From Frigoribacterium faeni (GTDB lineage Bacteria > Actinomycetota > Actinomycetes > Actinomycetales > Microbacteriaceae), in the NCBI RefSeq assembly GCF_011761235.1, contig NZ_JAAOYW010000001.1, positions 1,240,781 to 1,304,780 on the forward strand: 64,000 nt of DNA. Direction: 5' to 3'. The notes under the pieces were generated by a model. The model had not been told where the DNA came from. It ran no database searches and was given only the letters and a program-made list of their open reading frames with translations. Both the position numbers and the translations under genes were made by a program. This document shows, one piece after another, positions 26,202-33,326 of this stretch; within the stretch, counting starts at the first letter, position 1, and the number at the start of each line of letters is the position of its first letter.

Positions 26202-26776
26202 GACGCCCGCCCCGTCGCCCCGAGCACCACGAGCAGCGGCACGACGCGCTCGGGCGGCACCGCGTAGCGGCCGCGGCCGGCGGCCACGAGCCAGCCGGTC
26301 GCGACGAGTTGGCCGAGGTGGTGGTACAGCTGCCCGGTCGAGCCCAGCCCGCCCTCGGCCGAGATCTGCGCGACCGTGTCGGCGCCTCCCACGACCGCCT
26401 GCAGCAGGCCGAGGCGCGTCGCGTTGCCCAGGGCCGCCAGCGACGGGGCCGACTGCGCCCAGTCGGCGGCGAGCAGGCCGTCGGTCGGCAGGGTGATCTG
26501 CCAGTCGACGGGCCCGGCCGGCACGGCGACCGAGCCGGCGAAGACGACGCCCCCGGGCGGGTCGAGGCGCTGCTTGACGCCGTCGAGCACCCAGAAGACG
26601 TCGGCGGACGAGGGGGCGGCAGGAGCCGAGGAGGCGGGGGACGGGTCGGCGGGACGGCCGGCGGCGAGGCTCTGCTCGAGAGCGTCGAGGCGGGCCAGGG
26701 CCCCGGCGAGGGAGTCGCGCAGCTCGTCGAGCTCGCCTCGGAGGGGGTCGGTGACGCCGGGGTCGGATGCGGTCAT
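26198..26776 (-). CDS. ArsR-like winged-helix regulator with N-terminal coiled coil
   Basis: A 192-residue protein. Residues 10-45 form an amphipathic coiled coil (ELDELRDSLAGALARLDALEQSL). After a Pro/Ala/Ser linker, the C-terminal winged helix is LAALGNATRLGLLQAVVGGADTVAQISAEGGLGSTGQLYHHLGQL (split as helix, turn and recognition helix), close to ArsR/MarR-type repressors. AGTGGAGGA precedes the ATG. The dyads just upstream suggest autoregulation of the operon with the serine hydrolase and membrane protein. The regulator-beta-lactamase order resembles inducible penicillin-sensing loci only in outline; no BlaR-type sensor is present. Confidence 0.8.
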   Translation of the reverse strand: MTASDPGVTDPLRGELDELRDSLAGALARLDALEQSLAAGRPADPSPASSAPAAPSSADVFWVLDGVKQRLDPPGGVVFAGSVAVPAGPVDWQITLPTDGLLAADWAQSAPSLAALGNATRLGLLQAVVGGADTVAQISAEGGLGSTGQLYHHLGQLVATGWLVAAGRGRYAVPPERVVPLLVVLGATGRAS

Positions 26777-26784
26777 TCCTCCAC

Positions 26785-26809
26785 TCTAGCTAGAATCACC
26801 GAATGATTC
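26785..26809 (-). promoter_or_regulatory. Probable operator of the wHTH/serine hydrolase operon
   Basis: Two A/T-richer dyads lie 9-33 bp before the ATG: TCTAGCTAGA (26785-26794, perfect 10-bp palindrome) and GAATCA-ccgaa-TGATTC (26793-26809, perfect 6-bp arms). Their position over the likely promoter fits autorepression. Confidence 0.55.
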
Positions 26810-26835
26810 CGCAACTCTGGAGTGCCGCGAGGCGC

Positions 26836-27135
26836 TCAGGGGTGCGACGTTCCCTGCGACCGCACGTGGGCCACGATCGCGGTCGCGTGGCCGTGCCCGA
26901 GTCCGTGCTCGGCCTTGAGCCACGACACGATCTCGCCGTGTCGAGAGACCGGGGCGGCACGCACCACGGCGAACCAGTGCTCCATCGGCTGCCCGTAGGT
27001 CTTCTCGATCGACGGGAAGTAGCTGGCAGGACCCTTCACCCTCGCGGAAGGCGTCCCTCCGCCGTTCCCGGCCGGCCCCGAACTCGCGCCTGCATCCGCG
27101 TCCACCACGGGGGCTCCTCTCGACGCGACCATCAT
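26836..27135 (-). CDS. DUF4287 domain-containing protein
   Basis: A 99-residue protein whose C-terminal two thirds match DUF4287: SYFPSIEKTYGQPMEHWFAVV, HGEIVSWLKAEHGLGHGHATAIV. The N-terminal 35 residues are low-complexity Ala/Gly/Pro. Two adjacent ATG codons (27135 and 27132) could start it; there is no clear ribosome site. The family is a small helical domain of unknown role, often found beside DUF5655 in actinobacteria. It stands alone. Confidence 0.75.
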   Translation of the reverse strand: MMVASRGAPVVDADAGASSGPAGNGGGTPSARVKGPASYFPSIEKTYGQPMEHWFAVVRAAPVSRHGEIVSWLKAEHGLGHGHATAIVAHVRSQGTSHP

Positions 27136-27201
27136 GGCGCGGAGCCCGTCTCCGCACCAGGCCTGCCGCCCCCGCCTGGCAGGGGCCCCGGGGCCGGGGC
27201 G

Positions 27202-27207
27202 TACGCT
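27202..27207 (+). promoter_or_regulatory. -10 hexamer of leaderless small acidic protein gene
   Basis: TACGCT is followed by 7 bases and the ATG at 27215, with no ribosome binding site. Confidence 0.5.
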
Positions 27208-27214
27208 CGCGCCC

Positions 27215-27499
27215 ATGACCAACGACGATCGCAGCACGACTCCGTCCGACGCGACGACGGACACCGACGACCCCACGAACGACTTCCCGCGCAGCGAGGA
27301 GACGACCGACGAGATGCAGTCGTCGCCCGTCTCCGACTCCCCCGCGGTCGACGACGACATCGACGAGGACGCCGTCCAGACCCTGCCGGGCACCGGCGGC
27401 CCCGACGACGTCGGCACCGTGGAGGTCGACCCCGCCGACCTGAACATGTCGGGCGACTCGATCCCCGGGCACCCCAAGCCGGGCCCGCCCAAGCACTAG
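27215..27499 (+). CDS. Small acidic hydrophilic protein, unknown
   Basis: A 94-residue protein very rich in Asp, Thr, Ser and Pro (TTPSDATTDTDDPTND, VDDDIDEDAVQTLPGTGG) with no membrane segment, and ending HPKPGPPKH. It appears intrinsically disordered. The ATG follows a -10-like TACGCT by 7 bases. Codon use is typical for the region, and it is followed by a strong palindromic terminator, which supports a real gene. No function can be suggested. Confidence 0.65.
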   Translation: MTNDDRSTTPSDATTDTDDPTNDFPRSEETTDEMQSSPVSDSPAVDDDIDEDAVQTLPGTGGPDDVGTVEVDPADLNMSGDSIPGHPKPGPPKH

Positions 27500-27536
27500 C
27501 ACCGGCGTCGGCCGCCGCTCCCGCGGCCAGCTCCGT

Positions 27537-27604
27537 CGAGACCCCTCGGGACCGCCGAGATCGCCGTGCACGCACGGCGGCGGACGCGGCACCGAGGGGT
27601 CTCG
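27537..27604. terminator. Bidirectional terminator between convergent genes
   Basis: A perfect 13-bp outer inverted repeat (CGAGACCCCTCGG at 27537-27549 and its complement at 27592-27604) encloses an inner hairpin CGCCGTGC-AC-GCACGGCG. It separates the rightward acidic-protein gene from the leftward DUF2071 gene. Confidence 0.75.
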
Positions 27605-27620
27605 TCGCGCCCGGAGCCCG

Positions 27621-28316
27621 TCAGCCGCGCGAGTACCGCACCACGACGCCGGGCGACCATGTCGTGAGGTCGGGCTCGCGGTCGACCAGCCCGGGCAGGC
27701 CCGCGGCCGCCAGCAGCTCGTCGTCCAGCCGGGTCACAGTCGCGGCGCGCAGCGGCCAGGGCTCGTGGGCGCGACGCCACCAGCGGGTCGATCCGAAGGA
27801 GGCGGCGTGCACGCCCCAGCGCTCGGTCAAGAACTCGCGGGCGGGGCTCGGGGCGACCGCCTCGTCGGTCGGGGCGACGCGCACGAGGCTGCCCGCGCCT
27901 CCTCGGTGCCGCTGCGTGCGGTGGGCGACGTCGCCCGGACGCACCCGGGAGCCCGCCCGCGCCCACACGTAGGGCAGGCCGATCGTGCGCGCCGCGAGCA
28001 CGGCAGGGAGGTGCTGCGTGTCGATGGAGCGGTAGGCGATGCCCTGCCGACCTCGGGCGTCGACGGTCGCGATCTGCACCACGATCTCGGTCATCGTGCC
28101 GAGCCGTCCGAGCCGGGGCAGCGGCGGCACCGTGCTGTCGACGAAGCGGTAGGCCACGAGGCTCGTCCACGCCGCGCCGTCGTGCTCGTCGGGCCGCGTG
28201 CCGGGCGGCACGAGCGGGGCGACCCGGTCGGGCTCGACCCGCCAGTGCAGGCCGACCACCTCGCGCCAGTCGTGCTGCGTGACGGGACGGTGCGGCAGGG
28301 GCGGGGCGGCGGACAC
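27621..28316 (-). CDS. DUF2071 (YqjF-like) protein
   Basis: A 231-residue protein of the DUF2071 family, related to the acetoacetate decarboxylase-like fold: VTQHDWREVVGLHWRVEPDRVAPLVPPGT, AWTSLVAYRFVDST, TEIVVQIATVDARGRQGIAYRSIDTQHLPAVLAAR, GLPYVWARAG and LTERWGVHAAS. The function of the family is unknown. The GTG start follows TAGAAC by 6 bases, so it is probably leaderless. It is flanked by palindromes on both sides and appears to be a single-gene unit. Confidence 0.85.
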   Translation of the reverse strand: MSAAPPLPHRPVTQHDWREVVGLHWRVEPDRVAPLVPPGTRPDEHDGAAWTSLVAYRFVDSTVPPLPRLGRLGTMTEIVVQIATVDARGRQGIAYRSIDTQHLPAVLAARTIGLPYVWARAGSRVRPGDVAHRTQRHRGGAGSLVRVAPTDEAVAPSPAREFLTERWGVHAASFGSTRWWRRAHEPWPLRAATVTRLDDELLAAAGLPGLVDREPDLTTWSPGVVVRYSRG

Positions 28317-28322
28317 GGGTCC

Positions 28323-28328
28323 GTTCTA
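28323..28328 (-). promoter_or_regulatory. -10 hexamer of leaderless DUF2071 gene
   Basis: On the minus strand TAGAAC is followed by GGACCC and then the GTG at 28316. Confidence 0.5.
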
Positions 28329-28347
28329 CGCCGCCGCGCCTCCCGGC

Positions 28348-28423
28348 GGTCGAGGGCGGGCGTTCCGGACCGAGGGCGGGTCGGCGCGGACCCGCCCTCG
28401 AGCCGGAAGACCCGCCCTCGAGC
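28348..28423. repeat. 76-bp palindromic element, family 2, copy 2
   Basis: Same size, 8-base loop and arm sequence (GGTCGAGGGCGGGCGTTCCG at the left end) as the copy at 14989-15064, with a few changes in the right arm that weaken pairing. It lies in the spacer between the DUF2071 start and the SDR stop. Confidence 0.88.
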
Positions 28424-28498
28424 AGGCACGGAGGCGCGGGTCGCGCGGCCGGGAGCGGGTGCGGCCGGGCGACGGCGCAGGCTCGCCGGCCGGGCGGG

Positions 28499-29299
28499 TC
28501 AGTACTTCGCGGACTGCCCGCCGTCGATCGGAACGACGGCGGCGTTGACGTAGGCGGCGTCGTCCGAGAGCAGGAACGCGACGACCGACGCGATCTCGGG
28601 CGCCTCGCCGTAGCGCTTCGTCGGGTTGCCCTGGATGAACTCCTCGGCGGCGCCGCGGGGGTCGTCCGCGCTGATCTGCTTCATCGACGCCTCGACCATC
28701 GGGGTCCAGATGGCGCCGGGGGCGATCGCGTTGATGCGGATGCCGAACTGGCCGTACTCGACGGCCGAGTTGCGGGTCAGGCCGACGACGCCGTGCTTGG
28801 CGGCGGCGTAGCCGGACTGGTTGCCGACGCCGCGGATGCCGCCGACGCTGGCGGTGTTGACGACCATGCCGGAGCCCTGGCGGCGCATCACCGCGAGCAC
28901 CTTCTCGAGGCCGAGGAACACGCCGCGCAGGTTGATGGCGACGACCTTGTCGAACTCGTCGGCGGTGAAGTCCTCGGTGAGGTTCTGGCGCCCCTCGATG
29001 CCGGCGTTGTTGAAGAAGCCGTCGATGCGGCCGAAGCGCTCGACGGTGGCGGACACGTACGAGTCGACCTCCGCCTCCTTCGACACGTCGGCGACGACCG
29101 TCAGCACCTCGGCGCCGGGCGTCGACGAGGTGACGGCCTCGACGCTGTCGGCGAGGCCCTTCTCGCTCACGTCGACGAGGGCGAGCCGGGCGCCCTCGGC
29201 CGCGAGGCGGACGGCGGCGGCACGGCCGAGGCCGGAGCCCCCGCCCGTGATGAGGACGACCTTGTCGGTGAAGCGGGCGGTGGTGGCTGAGGTGGTCAC
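28499..29299 (-). CDS. SDR family NAD(P)-dependent oxidoreductase (classical)
   Basis: A 266-residue classical short-chain dehydrogenase/reductase. The cofactor motif is TGGGSGLGRA, the structural NNAG is in FFNNAGIEG, and the catalytic Ser-Tyr-Lys are in NTASVGG and SGYAAAKHG. Asp at the end of beta 2 (LALVDVSEKG) favours NAD. The end is the typical IDGGQSAKY. AGGAGACTCCC precedes the GTG at 29299 and sets the start. The substrate is unknown. It is a single-gene unit. Confidence 0.92.
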   Translation of the reverse strand: MTTSATTARFTDKVVLITGGGSGLGRAAAVRLAAEGARLALVDVSEKGLADSVEAVTSSTPGAEVLTVVADVSKEAEVDSYVSATVERFGRIDGFFNNAGIEGRQNLTEDFTADEFDKVVAINLRGVFLGLEKVLAVMRRQGSGMVVNTASVGGIRGVGNQSGYAAAKHGVVGLTRNSAVEYGQFGIRINAIAPGAIWTPMVEASMKQISADDPRGAAEEFIQGNPTKRYGEAPEIASVVAFLLSDDAAYVNAAVVPIDGGQSAKY

Positions 29300-29453
29300 G
29301 GGAGTCTCCTGACTTCGACGATGAAGGGCTCGGAGCGGTGCGGTGCGGCGAGTCCCGACTCCATGCAACCGCACGAAGTCGGCGTCCAGGCTACACCTGT
29401 CGCCATGCGCGTCGCCCGTTGCCTAGGCGCCGTCCGGGGTCAGGAGCCCCCGG

Positions 29454-30191
29454 TCAGCGCTCGGGGAGCGCCACCCCGGTCGCCTGCTCGAGGGCGGCGA
29501 GCAGGTCGTCCTGGAACGCCTCGTCGAGCGCCGCCGCCTCGGGCTGCTGGCGCCGGTCGTGGTGCCAGTGCGCGCCGCTGACGTCGGACTCGGGCCCCTC
29601 GCCCACGGCCAGCCGGTCCTGCGTGCGGTGGCCGAGCTCGAAGTCGTCCGGGGCGGACGGGCCGCCCATCTTGGTCGCCACCCAGCCGGGGTCGACGGAG
29701 GCGGTGAACAGGCCGGGCGAGCGGCGCGCGACCGCGGCCGACAGGGCCGTGACCAGCAGCTTGCTGTCGGCGTAGGTGCCGGTGGCGCGGTCGCCCGTCC
29801 AGTCGATGCTGTCGAGCGAGGCGGTGCCGCTGCGGTGCATGCCGCTGCTGAGGTACACGTGCCGCGTCGGGTGCTCGAGCAGGGCGGTGAGCAGGTAGGG
29901 GGCGACCACGTTGACCGGGATCAGCGGCGCGCCCGAGTAGACGCCCGCGTTGTGCACGACGGCATCGAGCGCCCGGCCCTCGTTCAGCTCGCGAGCGGCT
30001 CGGAGGACGTCGTCGCGCACCCCGAAGTCGGCGACGAGCAGGCCCGCGCCCCGCTCGACGAGCTCGGCCACCGCCTCCCTGCGCTGCTCGCCCCGGACGT
30101 GCACGACGACGTCGTGCCCCTGGTCGAGGAGGGCGGCGGAGGAGCCGTGCCCGAGGCCGTCGGAGGAACCGGTGACGAGGAGGTGTGCCAT
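29454..30191 (-). CDS. SDR family oxidoreductase (WW-oxidoreductase/retinol-DH-like)
   Basis: A 245-residue SDR of the large-substrate type: TGSSDGLGHGSSAALLDQG cofactor loop with VHVRGEQRREA (Arg after beta 2 favours NADP), VVHNAGVYSG, and the catalytic YLSSGMHRSG and GTYADSKLLVTAL. WTGDRATGTYADSK has the spacing of retinol-dehydrogenase-like members. ATG 30191 is chosen; another in-frame ATG is at 30200. The substrate is unknown. Confidence 0.88.
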   Translation of the reverse strand: MAHLLVTGSSDGLGHGSSAALLDQGHDVVVHVRGEQRREAVAELVERGAGLLVADFGVRDDVLRAARELNEGRALDAVVHNAGVYSGAPLIPVNVVAPYLLTALLEHPTRHVYLSSGMHRSGTASLDSIDWTGDRATGTYADSKLLVTALSAAVARRSPGLFTASVDPGWVATKMGGPSAPDDFELGHRTQDRLAVGEGPESDVSGAHWHHDRRQQPEAAALDEAFQDDLLAALEQATGVALPER

Positions 30192-30255
30192 GCGTCCCAT
30201 GATGCACCCGGCCCCCGTCGGGGGGCGGTCGAGGACGGACCCGGGCCGGGGAGAC

Positions 30256-30288
30256 GGCGCGGGCGGGACCACGTGCCCCGCCCGCGCC
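30256..30288. terminator. Strong hairpin between GH43 and SDR genes
   Basis: GGCGCGGGCGGG (30256-30267) and CCCGCCCGCGCC (30277-30288) form a perfect 12-bp stem with a 9-base loop, 9 bp downstream of the GH43 stop on the minus strand. It is the likely end of the sugar locus A operon. Confidence 0.7.
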
Positions 30289-30296
30289 TCCTCAGC

Positions 30297-31376
30297 TCAG
30301 CAGCGCTGCTGCAGCGCCTCGTCGTAGCCCGCGGAGCCGGTCGGGGTGCCGAAGGCCGGTGTCCCGTCCGCGGCCCAGGGCACCGGCTGCGCGAAGACCT
30401 TGCGGTCGTCCCAGCCGTCGGCCGACGAGGTCTTCGCGTGGTAGACGTTCCAGTTGACGCCGTTCGCCCCGGGCACCGGGATCGACTCGCCGCCGGGGCC
30501 GTACACGCCGCCGCCCGACGAGAAGACCGGGCCGCGCTTCGTGTAGGACAGGTAGGTCGTCAGGTCGCCGCCCTTGTAGACGAGCATGCCGAGCGCGTAC
30601 GACGAGGTCCACGAGGCGTTCGCGTTGTACACGATCGACAGGGTGCCGTTCGGGCTGATCCAGGCCTCAGGGCCCTCCATGATCGCCTGCCGGCTCGTCT
30701 CCCAGGTCTGGTCCGGGTTGCCGATGAGGCGGCGGTGGTCCTGGTCGATGTGCAGCGGGTCGCTCATGTGGGCGATGTAGATCTGCTGCGGCGCCCGGCC
30801 GCCGTTGCCCGTGGGCGTGCCCGACCAGAGCATCCACCAGCTGTCCTGGTAGCGGAACACAGTGCCGTCGATGGCCCACTGGTCGGTCGAGTCGGCGATC
30901 TTGCCGGCGAACGACCACGTGCCGAGCGGGTCCTGGCTGTTCGCCGTGATGGCGAACATGCGGTGGGTGTCGTTCGTCGCGTCGAACGAGCCGCGCTCGG
31001 TCGCGGCGGCGTAGTAGACGATCCACCGGCCGTCGAGGTACTCGAGCTCGGGCGCCCAGGTCTGGGCGCTGTGGTCCGTGCCGGTCGGCGCGGTGAAGAT
31101 CGTGCGCGCCGTCGCGGTCGAGAGCCCGCCGAGGGTGCGGGACGCCTTCAGCGAGATGGACCTCGCCCCGTCGGACTGGGCGAGGTAGTAGACCCCGCCG
31201 CGGTACCAGACGGAGGGGTCGGCGCCGTTCGAGATCGGGTTGGCGAGGGTGCACGCGGCGGCGGCCTCAGCGGGGGCGCCCGGCGCCGTCGCGAGGGGCA
31301 CGGCGAGCCCGACGGCGAGGAGCAGGGCTCCCGCGCCGGCGAGCGCCGCTCGGATGATCCTGGGTCGTGTCTTCAT
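30297..31376 (-). CDS. Secreted GH43 family glycosidase (arabinofuranosidase/arabinanase-like)
   Basis: A 359-residue exported protein: signal peptide ending in APAEAAAA, then a five-bladed propeller of GH43 type. The catalytic base region is NPISNGADPSVWYRGG, the pKa-modulating Asp lies in the QWAIDGTVF area, and the acid is Glu in IMEGPEAW; TWAPELEYLDGRW is also diagnostic. GGAGGCGGGCCCACC precedes ATG 31376. It is the last gene of the operon with a sugar ABC transporter, separated from it by three hairpins. It likely frees arabinose or related sugars from plant cell-wall arabinan or arabinoxylan outside the cell. Confidence 0.9.
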   Translation of the reverse strand: MKTRPRIIRAALAGAGALLLAVGLAVPLATAPGAPAEAAAACTLANPISNGADPSVWYRGGVYYLAQSDGARSISLKASRTLGGLSTATARTIFTAPTGTDHSAQTWAPELEYLDGRWIVYYAAATERGSFDATNDTHRMFAITANSQDPLGTWSFAGKIADSTDQWAIDGTVFRYQDSWWMLWSGTPTGNGGRAPQQIYIAHMSDPLHIDQDHRRLIGNPDQTWETSRQAIMEGPEAWISPNGTLSIVYNANASWTSSYALGMLVYKGGDLTTYLSYTKRGPVFSSGGGVYGPGGESIPVPGANGVNWNVYHAKTSSADGWDDRKVFAQPVPWAADGTPAFGTPTGSAGYDEALQQRC

Positions 31377-31402
31377 GGTGGGCCCGCCTCCTCGCGGGCG
31401 TG

Positions 31403-31476
31403 CCCCGGTCTCCGTCGACCGGGGCGGACCTGCCCGACGACGGGCAGGCACGCTCCCCCGGGCCCGTGGGCCCGGG
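31403..31476 (-). promoter_or_regulatory. Three consecutive perfect hairpins between permease and GH43 genes
   Basis: On the transcript, 5' to 3': CCCGGGCCC/GGGCCCGGG (31457-31476), CCTGCCCG/CGGGCAGG (31429-31448) and CCCCGGTC/GACCGGGG (31403-31424). All stems are perfect and loops are 2-6 bases. They fill the 103-bp intercistronic gap and could partly end transcription, protect the upstream mRNA end or set the ratio of transporter to enzyme. Confidence 0.7.
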
Positions 31477-31479
31477 TCG

Positions 31480-32391
31480 TCAGCCCTTCACGCCCGAGGC
31501 CGCGACGCTGTCGACGATCTGACGCTGGGCGAGGGTGAAGAGCACCAGCACGGGCACCGAGGCGATGACCGCCCCCGCCATCACGATGCCGAAGTGGGTC
31601 GAGTAGGCGCCCGACAGCACGGAGAGCCCGGGCTGCAGGGTGAGGTTCTCGGGGCTGAGCAGCACGTAGACCGGCCAGAGGAAGTCGTTCCAGTTCGACA
31701 GGAAGCTCAGCACGGCGAGGGTCGCGAGGGCAGGGCGGGACAACGGGATGACGATCTGCGCGAAGATGCGGAGGTCGCCGGCGCCGTCGAGACGGGCCGC
31801 CTCCTCGATCTCGGTCGGGAGCCCGACGAAGAACTGCCGGAGGAAGAAGATGCCGAACGCGCCGGCCGAGCCGGGCACGGTGATCGCCCAGATGGTGTCG
31901 AGCCAGCCCAGGTTCTGCACGATGAGGTAGTTCGGGATGAGGAAGATGACCGGCGGCACGAGCAGGGTCGCGACGATCATGCCGAAGACGACCTTCTTGC
32001 CGCGGAACTCGAGCCGCGCCAGCGCGTAGGCGCCGAGCGAGGCCGTGACGAGGATGATCACGGTCTGCAGGGCACCGGCGGCGAGGCTGTTGAGGAACCA
32101 GCGGAAGATGGGCTGCTGCCCGCTCGACAGGGTCTGGTAGGCCTCGACGGTGAACGGGTCGGGGATCGGCGACGCCGGCCGGCTGATGGCATCGAAGTCG
32201 GTCTTGAACGAGGTCAGCACGATCCAGAGCAGGGGCAGCACGATGGCCAGCGTCATGATCGACAGCACCACGTAGAGGGCCGCCGTCGGCAGGCGGCGGT
32301 GCCACGGCCGGCGACGCGGCTCGGCCGTCGACGCCGGGACAGGGGGCTGCGGGGCGGCGGCGGGCAGGCGTTCGGGAGCGAGCTGCGTCAT
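31480..32391 (-). CDS. Carbohydrate ABC transporter permease (MalG/CUT1 type)
   Basis: A 303-residue inner-membrane permease with six helices. The EAA loop that contacts the ATPase is EIEEAARLDGAGDLRIFAQIVIPLSRPAL (within residues about 195-222). LVPPVIFLIPNYLIVQNLG and SFLSNWNDFLWPVYVL are typical of the MalG side. The start overlaps the stop of the partner permease by one base (TGATG). No ATPase is in the locus, so a shared MsiK-like ATPase is expected, as known in actinobacteria. Confidence 0.94.
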   Translation of the reverse strand: MTQLAPERLPAAAPQPPVPASTAEPRRRPWHRRLPTAALYVVLSIMTLAIVLPLLWIVLTSFKTDFDAISRPASPIPDPFTVEAYQTLSSGQQPIFRWFLNSLAAGALQTVIILVTASLGAYALARLEFRGKKVVFGMIVATLLVPPVIFLIPNYLIVQNLGWLDTIWAITVPGSAGAFGIFFLRQFFVGLPTEIEEAARLDGAGDLRIFAQIVIPLSRPALATLAVLSFLSNWNDFLWPVYVLLSPENLTLQPGLSVLSGAYSTHFGIVMAGAVIASVPVLVLFTLAQRQIVDSVAASGVKG

Positions 32392-33326
32392 CACGCCTTC
32401 TCTCGTTGGATGCGGAAGTTGACGACGCTGATGACGGCCAGCACGGCGAAGAGCAGGTAGCTCATCGCCGAGGCGGCGCCCATGTTGCCCTGGGCGAGCC
32501 CCTGGTCGGCGATGTACATGATCGCAGAGCGCGTCTCGTTGCCCGGCCCGCCCTGGGTGAGCAGGAACGACTGGCCGAACATGTTGGCCGAGGCGAGGAT
32601 CGTCGTCGTCGTGACGAAGACCATGACCGGCCGCAGCCCGGGCAGGGTGACCGAGGTGAACTTGCGCATCGTGCCTGCCCCGTCGAGCGAGGCCGCCTCG
32701 TAGAGGTCGGCGTTGATGCCCTTGAGGCCGGCGAGCAGGATGACCGTGTTGAGGCCCGCCGTCCACCAGATGGTCACGCCGACGAGCGAGAACCAGGCCC
32801 AGGGCACGTCTACCGTCCACGGGGTCCGGTCGGGCAGGCCGACCAGGCCGAGGAGGTGGTTGACGACCCCGGCCTGCGGGTCGAGCAGGTACTTCCAGAT
32901 GACGCCGATGACGGCGACGCCGAGCACGTACGGCGCGAAGAAGACGCCGCGGAACACGGTCGTGCCCTTGAGGTTCTGGTTCAGCAGGACTGCGGCGAGG
33001 AGCGGCACGACGATGAGGAGGGGCACGCTGAGCACCGTGAAGATGCCGGTCGCGCGCATGCTCGACCAGAAGTCGGCGAAGGTGAGCGACCCGGGGGTGA
33101 CGAGGTCGAGGTAGTTCTGCAGCCCGACGAACGGGTGCACGGGCACCAGGGAGTTCCACCGGTGGAGGCTGATGACGAGGCCGTAGACGGCGGGCGCGAC
33201 CACGAACACGGCGAAGAGCACGAGGAACGGGGCCAGGAACGCGTAGGCGGTGAGGTCGCGACGGGGCGCGCCCGGCCGCGCGGACCGTGAGGTCCGCGCG
33301 GCCGGGGTGAGGAGCGTGTCAGCCAC
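32391..33326 (-). CDS. Carbohydrate ABC transporter permease (MalF/CUT1 type)
   Basis: A 311-residue permease with six membrane helices (AFLAPFLVLFAVFVVAPAVY, TVLSVPLLIVVPLLAAVL, GVFFAPYVLGVAVIGVIW). The EAA loop is LYEAASLDGAGTMRKFTSVTLPGLRPV, and FLLTQGGPGNET is the usual MalF-side motif. The GTG start overlaps the end of the binding-protein gene by 8 bases (33319-33326), so expression is coupled. Confidence 0.94.
   Translation of the reverse strand: MADTLLTPAARTSRSARPGAPRRDLTAYAFLAPFLVLFAVFVVAPAVYGLVISLHRWNSLVPVHPFVGLQNYLDLVTPGSLTFADFWSSMRATGIFTVLSVPLLIVVPLLAAVLLNQNLKGTTVFRGVFFAPYVLGVAVIGVIWKYLLDPQAGVVNHLLGLVGLPDRTPWTVDVPWAWFSLVGVTIWWTAGLNTVILLAGLKGINADLYEAASLDGAGTMRKFTSVTLPGLRPVMVFVTTTTILASANMFGQSFLLTQGGPGNETRSAIMYIADQGLAQGNMGAASAMSYLLFAVLAVISVVNFRIQREKA

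Noticed and set aside
26803-27972. A 389-codon plus-strand frame over 26803-27972
   Set aside because: Its product is Arg/Pro-rich and it overlaps DUF4287 and DUF2071 genes with recognisable domains on the other strand, and the acidic protein in another frame.
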